A stretch of DNA of 64,000 nucleotides from contig OY969917.1 of assembly GCA_963704565.1 (NCBI GenBank), positions 2,356,001 to 2,420,000 of the forward strand, written 5' to 3'. Made by a program: the position numbers and the translations under genes. Position 1 is the first letter of the stretch. Each line of letters starts with the position of its first letter. Shown one piece after another: positions 25,195 through 31,575 of this stretch. The DNA comes from Rhodoblastus sp963704565. GTDB lineage: Bacteria; Pseudomonadota; Alphaproteobacteria; Rhizobiales; Beijerinckiaceae. The notes beneath the pieces were generated by a model, which saw nothing but the letters and a program-made list of their open reading frames with translations, made no database searches and was not told the DNA's origin.

Positions 25195-27042
25195 TCATCG
25201 CCGCCCGAACAATTTCTCGATGTCGGCGAGCTTCAGCTCGACATAGGTGGGGCGGCCATGATTGCACTGGCCGGCGCCCGGCGTGCGCTCCATTTCGCGC
25301 AGCAGCGCGTTCATTTCTTCCGCGCCGAGGCGGCGGCCCGCGCGCACCGAATGATGGCAGGCCATGGTCGCCAGCACGTGGTGGAGCTTCTTTTCCAGCG
25401 GCGCCGCCGCGCCGTCCTCGGCGAGCGAACAGGCGAGATCGCGCACCAAAGGCTCAATTTCGGCGGTTCGCAGCGCCGCCGGCGCCTCATGGACCGCCAC
25501 CGCGCCGGGGCCGAAAGGCTCGACCGCCAGCCCCAGCGAGGCCAGAAGATCGGCGGCCTCGACGAGGCGCCCGGCGTCGGCGGGATCGAGATCGACCACC
25601 ACAGGCGACAGCAAGGCCTGACGCGCGACGCCCCGCTCCGCCCGCTCGCGCTTCAACCTTTCATAGACCAGCCGCTCGTGGGCGGCGTGCTGATCGACCA
25701 GCACCAGCCCGTCGCGGGTCTGGGCGATGATATAAGTCTCATGAATCTGCGCCCGCGCCGCCCCGAGCGGCGCCGAAAGATCGCCGTCCAGCGGCGCCTC
25801 TTCATGCGCGCGAGCGTCGGCGGCGGGCGGCGCCTCGGCAAAGCCGGGCGCGAGAAGCGACGGCGCCGCAGGCGAAGAACGCCAATCCCAGTTGCGCGCG
25901 ATTGCTTCTCCCCATAGGGCGTTCGAAGGAACGCCCGTCTGTTGACGGGCTATGTCCGGAGAAGGCGCCATGCGCGGCGCGACGGATGAGGGGCTCCACG
26001 CGAATTTCTCCACCACCGCCGCCGCATTGGCCGGCGTCGCCCGATGCAGCGCCCCGGCAAGACTCTGTTTCAGCGCCCCGACGACGAGGCCGCGCAGCAG
26101 ACCGGGATCGGCGAAACGCACCTCGGCCTTGGCGGGATGAACGTTCACATCGACCAGCCTCGGCGGGCAGGTGATGAACAAGGCGAGCGTCGGGTGCCGG
26201 TCGGAACTTAAGTAATCCATATAGGCGGCGCGGATCGCCCCGGCGATCTGGCGGTCGCGCACCGGGCGGCCATTGACGAAGACGAATTGCGCCAAAGCGT
26301 TGGCGCGATGCCAGGTCGGCAGGCCGGCGAAGCCCCATAGCCGGAACTCCTCGCGCTCGGCGTCCACCGCCAAGGCATTGTCGCGGAAATCGCGGCCCAG
26401 AACCTGGGTGAGGCGCGCCAGCAATCCGTCCTGGCCGGGCGGACAGGCCTGATAATCGAAGCCGGCGCGCCCCTCGCCGCCGAGCGAAAAGCGCGCCTGC
26501 GGATTGGCCATGGCCAGCCGTTTGACCACATCGGCCACCGCCGAAGCCTCGGCGCGCTCGCTTTTCAGGAATTTGAGCCGCGCCGGCGTGGCGGCGAACA
26601 GGTCGCGCGCCTCGACTTTCGTGCCCTGCGCCAGCGCGACCGGCGCGGGCGTCGAGGCCGCGCCGAAATCGACCCGCAGCCGCAGGCCGTTGGGCGCCTC
26701 GCGCCGGCGCGTCGCGATCTCCAGCCGCGCCACCGAAGCGATGGACGGCAGAGCCTCGCCGCGAAAGCCGAGCGTCGCGATATTGGTGAGATCGCCATCG
26801 GGGATTTTGGAGGTGGCGTGCCGCTCGATGCAAAGCAGGAGATCGGCCTCGTCCATGCCCGCGCCGTCGTCGATGACGCGGATGAGCTTCTGGCCGCCGC
26901 CGGCGATGGTCACGTCGATCCGCGACGCCCCGGCGTCGAGCGCGTTTTCGACCAGCTCCTTGACCGCCGCCGCCGGCCGCTCGACCACCTCGCCCGCGGC
27001 GATGCGGTCGGCCAGAATGGGATCGAGACGGCGGATGGTCAT
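25195..27042 (-). CDS. mutL: DNA mismatch repair endonuclease/ATPase MutL
   Basis: A 615-residue GHKL ATPase that couples mismatch recognition to strand incision. The ATPase motifs are VKELVENALDAGAS, RVIDDGAGMDEAD and LGFRGEALPSIASV. The C-terminal domain has the endonuclease motif DQHAAHERLVYE and the zinc-site motifs ACHHSVRAG and CNHGRP, so it is the nicking type, expected where MutH is absent. The start MTIRRLDP (27042) lies four bases after the M16 gene stop. The linker around residues 360-379 is encoded by a 61-bp palindromic element that also occurs between genes at 34775. Confidence 0.95.
   Translation of the reverse strand: MTIRRLDPILADRIAAGEVVERPAAAVKELVENALDAGASRIDVTIAGGGQKLIRVIDDGAGMDEADLLLCIERHATSKIPDGDLTNIATLGFRGEALPSIASVARLEIATRRREAPNGLRLRVDFGAASTPAPVALAQGTKVEARDLFAATPARLKFLKSERAEASAVADVVKRLAMANPQARFSLGGEGRAGFDYQACPPGQDGLLARLTQVLGRDFRDNALAVDAEREEFRLWGFAGLPTWHRANALAQFVFVNGRPVRDRQIAGAIRAAYMDYLSSDRHPTLALFITCPPRLVDVNVHPAKAEVRFADPGLLRGLVVGALKQSLAGALHRATPANAAAVVEKFAWSPSSVAPRMAPSPDIARQQTGVPSNALWGEAIARNWDWRSSPAAPSLLAPGFAEAPPAADARAHEEAPLDGDLSAPLGAARAQIHETYIIAQTRDGLVLVDQHAAHERLVYERLKRERAERGVARQALLSPVVVDLDPADAGRLVEAADLLASLGLAVEPFGPGAVAVHEAPAALRTAEIEPLVRDLACSLAEDGAAAPLEKKLHHVLATMACHHSVRAGRRLGAEEMNALLREMERTPGAGQCNHGRPTYVELKLADIEKLFGRR
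25905..25965. repeat. 61-bp palindromic element inside mutL
   Basis: By hand alignment, 54 of 61 bases are identical to 34775-34835. Outer arms CTTCTCC/GGAGAAG enclose two hairpins: GGGCGTTC/GAACGCCC and CCCGTC/GACGGG. It lies in the poorly conserved linker of MutL and keeps the frame open. Confidence 0.8.
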
Positions 27043-27046
27043 GAAA

Positions 27047-28378
27047 TCAGCCGGCGGCCCGCTCCGACAGGCCCTCCGGACGTCCCACCACGGCGACCAG
27101 CAGGGTTGCATCCCCAATGAGGCGCTTGGCCACGCGGCGGGCGTCTTCGAGCGTCACCGCCTCGACCTCGGCGTTGCGCCGGTCGAGATAGTCCGCGTCG
27201 AAACCTTCGCGCTGAAGCTGCAACAGATGGCCGGCGATCTTGGTCGAGGTATCGAAGCGCAAGGCGTAAGAACCGACGATATATTTTTTCGCCTTCTCCA
27301 ATTCTTCCGCCGTCGGCCCCTCGGCCGCGAGGCGGACGCATTCGGACTCGATGACGTTCAAGGATTCCGCCGCGCGTTCGTTCTTGGTCGAGGTGGCGCC
27401 GATGAAGGACGGGCTGTGTTCGGGGGTGGCGAGGGTCGAATAGACCGAATAGGTCAGGCCGCGCTTCTCGCGCACCTCCTGCCACAGGCGCGAGGTGAAG
27501 GCGCCGCCGCCGAGAATGTGATTGACCACCATGGCCGCGATATAATCGGGGTCGCGGCGGGCAAGGCCAGGGCGGCCGAAACGTATATTGGCCTGCGGCA
27601 CGTCGAAATCCACCAATATGCGCTGGCCAAGGCCCTGGATTTGGATTTCCGCGACCGGCGTCAGCTCGGCCCTGGCCGGCAGGCCGGCGAAAAGCGCGTC
27701 GAGATGGGGCGCGAGACTCGCGGCGTCGATCGCGCCGACGACCGCGATTTTCAGCGTGTCGCGCGCCAGCATTTTCCGGCGCAGGTCGAGGAGATCGTCG
27801 CGGGTCACGGCGTCGATTTCGCCCAATTCGCCGCGCGCCGAACGCGCGTAAGCGTGGCCGGCCCAGGCGGCGCGCCGCCAGGCCTGCGCCGCCATGCTGT
27901 CGGGCTCGGCGGATTCGCGCTTCAGCACGGCGTTGAGCTGGCCGCGCACCCGCGTGAAGGGCTCGGCGTCGAAACGCGGCGCGTTCAGCGCCAGCGCCAT
28001 CAGTTCGAACGCCTTGTCGGCATGGCGCGACAGGGTCTGGAAATGGCCGCTGAATTCGTCGCGCTCGGCCGAAAAGCTCATCCGGATCGCGTGATCGTCG
28101 AGCGCGCGCTGGAAGGCTTTCGAATCGAGATCGCCGGCGCCCTCGTCGAGCAGACCGGCGAGCAGGGAAGCCGCGCCGGCCTTGCCGTGCGGATCCTGCG
28201 CCCCGCCGCCCTCGAAGGAAAAATCCATCGCGATCAGCGGCACGGCGTAATCCTCGACCAGCCAGGCGGCGATCCCGCCGGGGCTGACGACATGCTGGAC
28301 GCGCTCGGCGCGCGAGACTTTTGCGGTGGGAGCGTGCTTTGCGGGAGCGTTCATGGGTGATTTTCCTTCGACGCTCAC
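27047..28378 (-). CDS. M16-family peptidase-like protein, non-catalytic partner
   Basis: A 443-residue M16 fold protein. Where active members carry HxxEH, this one reads GKAGAASLLAGLLDEGAGD, so the zinc site is missing. The second M16 domain retains GLARRDPDYIAAMVVNHILGGG and the YSVYS/R-containing substrate region. The ATG at 28378 overlaps the upstream M16 gene stop by four bases. Paired active/inactive M16 genes usually form a heterodimer. A signal peptide is not clear at this start. Confidence 0.87.
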   Translation of the reverse strand: MSVEGKSPMNAPAKHAPTAKVSRAERVQHVVSPGGIAAWLVEDYAVPLIAMDFSFEGGGAQDPHGKAGAASLLAGLLDEGAGDLDSKAFQRALDDHAIRMSFSAERDEFSGHFQTLSRHADKAFELMALALNAPRFDAEPFTRVRGQLNAVLKRESAEPDSMAAQAWRRAAWAGHAYARSARGELGEIDAVTRDDLLDLRRKMLARDTLKIAVVGAIDAASLAPHLDALFAGLPARAELTPVAEIQIQGLGQRILVDFDVPQANIRFGRPGLARRDPDYIAAMVVNHILGGGAFTSRLWQEVREKRGLTYSVYSTLATPEHSPSFIGATSTKNERAAESLNVIESECVRLAAEGPTAEELEKAKKYIVGSYALRFDTSTKIAGHLLQLQREGFDADYLDRRNAEVEAVTLEDARRVAKRLIGDATLLVAVVGRPEGLSERAAG

Positions 28379-29739
28379 GCGGCCTGTTCCTTGAGCAGAA
28401 AGCCGGAGACGGCGCGGCGCTTGTTGAGGTATTGCATCGCCTTGGCGACATCCTCGACGCCGACCGCCTCGATGCGCCCAGCCCAGCCCAGCACGTCCCG
28501 AACATTGCCGCCGCTGGCCAGCGCCGCGCCGAACCAGCGCGCCAGCGCGACCTGGCTGTCCTGCGCGTAGACCGCGTCGGCGACAAGGCGGGTCGAAGCG
28601 CGCACGACATCTTCGGCGCTCACGCCATCGCGCCGCAATTCGGCGAGAACCTCGTCCACGCCGCGCTCCAGTTCCTCCAGGCTGACGCCCTCGGCGGGCG
28701 TGGCGAAGACATAGAAGCGGCTATCGTCCACGGCGTCGGAATAATAATAGGCGCCGGCGGCGACGGCTTTTCCGCTTTCCAGCACGAGGCGGCGGAACAA
28801 CAGGCTGGTCTGGCCGCCGCCGAGATGGTGGGCCAGCACGTCGAGCGCCTCCGATTCGCCCTTGGCGGCGGTATAAGTCGAGGGCACGAGATAGATGCGC
28901 TCGAATTGCGGCTGCTCGACCTTTGGATCGGCGAGCCGGACGATGCGTTCGGCGCGCGGTTCGGGCTCGCGCGGGCGATGGCGTTGCGGCGCCTCGCCGC
29001 GCGCCGGGATTTTCCCGTAGGTTTCGCGCGTCAGCAGCTCGACTTCCGGCGCCTCGATATCGCCGGCGACGACCAGAATGGCGTTTTCCGGCGTGTAGAA
29101 GCGGCGATAATAGGCCAGCGCGTCCTCGCGGTCGAGCGTCTCGATCTCATGGCTCCAGCCGATGATCGGCACGCCATAGGCGTGATGGGTGTAAAGCGCG
29201 GCGTTCAACGCCTCGTCGAGCTGCGCCGCCGGGTCGGCCTCGGTGCGCATGCGGCGCTCCTCCATCACCACGTCGCGCTCCGGCGTCACCACCTCGTCGG
29301 TCAGGTTGAGGCCGGTCATGCGGTCGGCCTCGAACTCCATCATGGTCTTGAGGTGTTCGCGGGCGACGCGCTGGAAATAAGCGGTGAAATCGTAAGAGGT
29401 GAAAGCGTTTTCCTGGCCGCCCAGCTCCGCGACCAGATGCGAGAACTCGCCCTGCTTGTGCTGGTGGGTGCCCTTGAACATCAGATGCTCGAGGAAATGG
29501 GCGATGCCGCTTTTTCCGCGCGGATCGTCGGCCGACCCGTTGCGATACCACACCATATGGGTGACGACCGGCGCGCGATGATCGGGAATCACCACGACAT
29601 CCATGCCGTTTTCGAGGCGGAAATGATCGACGCGCGGCCCGGCGTGGGCGCCGCCCTCCCCGGTTGGACCCGCCGGCGATTCCTGCGCCGCGCCAGAGGA
29701 AGGGAGGTGCTGCGATCGGGACAAGGTGCGACTCCTCAT
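28375..29739 (-). CDS. M16-family zinc peptidase, catalytic subunit
   Basis: A 454-residue processing-peptidase-like metalloprotease. The inverted zinc motif is GIAHFLEHLMFKGT (HxxEH) near residue 85, with the distal Glu ligand expected in the following AREHLKTMMEFEADRM. GIPIIGWxxEI-type sequence (GVPIIGWSHEIETL) and FYTPENAILVVAGDI are also family blocks. It overlaps the non-catalytic partner gene by four bases and belongs to the ileS-lspA...mutL gene string. The N-terminal 30 residues are low-complexity and may be a poorly conserved leader. Confidence 0.88.
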   Translation of the reverse strand: MRSRTLSRSQHLPSSGAAQESPAGPTGEGGAHAGPRVDHFRLENGMDVVVIPDHRAPVVTHMVWYRNGSADDPRGKSGIAHFLEHLMFKGTHQHKQGEFSHLVAELGGQENAFTSYDFTAYFQRVAREHLKTMMEFEADRMTGLNLTDEVVTPERDVVMEERRMRTEADPAAQLDEALNAALYTHHAYGVPIIGWSHEIETLDREDALAYYRRFYTPENAILVVAGDIEAPEVELLTRETYGKIPARGEAPQRHRPREPEPRAERIVRLADPKVEQPQFERIYLVPSTYTAAKGESEALDVLAHHLGGGQTSLLFRRLVLESGKAVAAGAYYYSDAVDDSRFYVFATPAEGVSLEELERGVDEVLAELRRDGVSAEDVVRASTRLVADAVYAQDSQVALARWFGAALASGGNVRDVLGWAGRIEAVGVEDVAKAMQYLNKRRAVSGFLLKEQAA

Positions 29740-29826
29740 GCGGAAAAAAAAGCCTGTCCAGCCAATATAGAATGCAAAAGCCGGAACGACAGCCCCGGCT
29801 TCAAAAATTCGCTCAATAAGGCACGA

Positions 29827-30573
29827 TCAGAACAAGCCGAAGAACTTCTTGTCCTTGCCGATGTCGCCCGGACGCAGGCCCGAGACATTGCCGTCGGCGC
29901 CGCGCACCTTTTCCAGATAGCCGCCCGGCGGCTGGACCAGATCCGCCGGATTGGAAGGCCGGACTCCGGACGGACCGGCCAAGGGAGCCGGCGGCGGCAG
30001 CGCGCGCGCCTTGGGCACGTTCAGCTTCGGCCGATCGGCGTAATAGATATTGCTCGCCGGATCGTTGGTGTTGAGCCCGGCGTTGCCGAGCATCCGGTCC
30101 CACAGGCCCGGTTCGGCGGCGGGCGCGGGCGCGGGCGTCTGGACGGGGGTCATCGCCTTGCCCTGCGGCTGAAGCGCCGCCTGATCGGCGGGCTGCGCGC
30201 CGTCGTGACGGCCCCAGCCAAAGAAACTGGGGAGGATATTCTGGTTGTCGGCCGGCGCGGCCGGCGCGGGCGCCGCCTGAGCGGCGGGCGCGGGCGCCGC
30301 CTGAGCGGCGGGCGCGGGAGCCGATTGCGGCGCGGGCGCGGCGGGCTGCTGGGGCGCGGCCGGCTGCGGGGCGGCGGCGCCTTGTGTGGGCGCGCTGGCG
30401 CCGCCAAGGCCGATGGTGTTCATCGCCTTGCCCCAAAGCGAATCGTCGGCGCGAGCGGTCGGCGGGAGCAAAAGCAGCGCGCAGACCGTCAGGCCGCCCG
30501 CCACCCATGGCGCGCGCATCCGTCGCCGCGCATGATCCTTCAACGCCACACCCAATCCGAAATCCCCCGCCAT
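29827..30573 (-). CDS. secreted Ala/Pro-rich hypothetical protein
   Basis: A 248-residue protein. A membrane-export segment (PWVAGGLTVCALLLLPPTARA) lies at residues 21-42, followed by a low-complexity APAPAAQA-rich region encoded by a 24-bp tandem repeat. The C-terminal half is more ordered, with NIYYADRPKLNVPKARALPP, LVQPPGGYLEKV and the tail DKKFFGLF. I recognise no family. It sits where many alphaproteobacteria have a DUF3035 lipoprotein between lspA and the M16 pair, so it may be a positional counterpart, but I cannot show homology. An overlapping frame (29813-30601) lacks these protein-like features. Confidence 0.7.
   Translation of the reverse strand: MAGDFGLGVALKDHARRRMRAPWVAGGLTVCALLLLPPTARADDSLWGKAMNTIGLGGASAPTQGAAAPQPAAPQQPAAPAPQSAPAPAAQAAPAPAAQAAPAPAAPADNQNILPSFFGWGRHDGAQPADQAALQPQGKAMTPVQTPAPAPAAEPGLWDRMLGNAGLNTNDPASNIYYADRPKLNVPKARALPPPAPLAGPSGVRPSNPADLVQPPGGYLEKVRGADGNVSGLRPGDIGKDKKFFGLF
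30263..30328. repeat. 24-bp tandem repeat
   Basis: About 2.5 copies of a 24-bp GC-rich unit in frame within the secreted protein gene, encoding the octapeptide APAAQAAP. Confidence 0.7.
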
Positions 30574-30623
30574 GGCCCCGGCTCTCGCCTAAGGCCGCCA
30601 AAATAAAGCCCCTTAATCGAAAT

Positions 30624-31052
30624 TCAAGGCGTTTTCGCGGCAGGCGCCGCCGCCGCCTGGGCCGGCGCGGGCGCGGCGGGCGCCGCCGCCGGCGCGCTGT
30701 CGCCGCCGCCGAAATCGAACATCTTGTTCAGCAGATAGCGTTTGGGCATTTGGTAAGCGCCGTTGTTGGCGCCCTTGTCGTCATCGTCGGCGGCCTGCCC
30801 GCCATTGGCGCCTTGCCCGCCATTGGCGCCTTGGCCCGCCTGCCCGCCGGCGCCATCGGTTTTCGGCTGGTCCGGGGCGATCATGCGGTTGATCAGATAT
30901 TGATGCGGCGCGGCATAGCCGAAGACCGACGGCTGCTGGTCGGAGTCCTGGGCCTTGGCCGCGGCGCCGGGCATTGCGGTCAAACCCGCCGCGAGCAAGG
31001 CTGCCGTCGCGACCCCGCCCGCGACTCCGCCGATGAATTTCGTCCCTGACAT
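30624..31052 (-). CDS. small secreted hypothetical protein with duplicated YLxNxM motif
   Basis: A 142-residue protein starting MSGTKFIGGVAGGVATAALL, an apparent signal peptide cleaved after AMPGAAA. PHQYLINRMI and PKRYLLNKMF are a duplicated motif on either side of a Gly/Asn/Gln-rich spacer encoded in part by an 18-bp tandem repeat (30798-30833). The tail is Ala/Pro-rich. The start is ATG 31052; the longer frame runs into lspA. It lies 19 bases after lspA and 50 before the next secreted protein. No family recognised. Confidence 0.65.
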   Translation of the reverse strand: MSGTKFIGGVAGGVATAALLAAGLTAMPGAAAKAQDSDQQPSVFGYAAPHQYLINRMIAPDQPKTDGAGGQAGQGANGGQGANGGQAADDDDKGANNGAYQMPKRYLLNKMFDFGGGDSAPAAAPAAPAPAQAAAAPAAKTP

Positions 31053-31071
31053 GTCGCCCGCGCTCCTCGTC

Positions 31072-31575
31072 TCACGCGCCGTCGCCGGTCTCGCGCCTCG
31101 CCGCAGCCTCATACACCAGCAGGACGACGCCGACAAATATGGCGGCGTCGGCCAGGTTGAAGACATAATTCGACAAAGGCCCGAGCGAGAAGGGCGTGTG
31201 GAAATAAAGGAAATCGGCGACGGCGCCATGGGTCAGGCGGTCGCTGGCGTTGCCGAGCGCGCCGCCGATCAGGAATCCGAAGGCCAAAGCCGAAACCATA
31301 TCGCGCGCACGCCACAGCCAATGGGCCAGCAGGCCCACGGCGACGAGCGCGAGTGCGACGAGCGCGAAACGTCCAAGCTCGCCGTCCGAGCGCAGCATCG
31401 TATAGGCAATGCCACGATTCCAGCTCATCACCAGAGCCAGAAAGGGCGTCAAAGCGTAGCTCGGATGATCCGGGCCGCCGAGCAGGCCGATCGCCCATAA
31501 TTTGGCGGCCTGATCCGCCGCGAACACGGCGGCGCCGGCGGCGAAGCCGGCGAGACGCCGGGAGGCGAGGCTCAC
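31072..31575 (-). CDS. lspA: lipoprotein signal peptidase
   Basis: Inner-membrane aspartyl peptidase that removes signal peptides from diacylglyceryl prolipoproteins. The 167-residue protein has four helices. Catalytic aspartates lie in GNASDRLTHGAVADFL and FNLADAAIFVG, and the GGALGN block precedes the first. The start is a GTG at 31575 overlapping the ileS stop by four bases (GTGA), so it is translationally coupled to ileS, the usual ileS-lspA arrangement. Confidence 0.95.
   Translation of the reverse strand: MSLASRRLAGFAAGAAVFAADQAAKLWAIGLLGGPDHPSYALTPFLALVMSWNRGIAYTMLRSDGELGRFALVALALVAVGLLAHWLWRARDMVSALAFGFLIGGALGNASDRLTHGAVADFLYFHTPFSLGPLSNYVFNLADAAIFVGVVLLVYEAAARRETGDGA

Noticed and set aside
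26504..28360. 618-residue plus-strand frame over mutL and the M16 gene
   Set aside because: Antisense to conserved genes and compositionally shadow-like.
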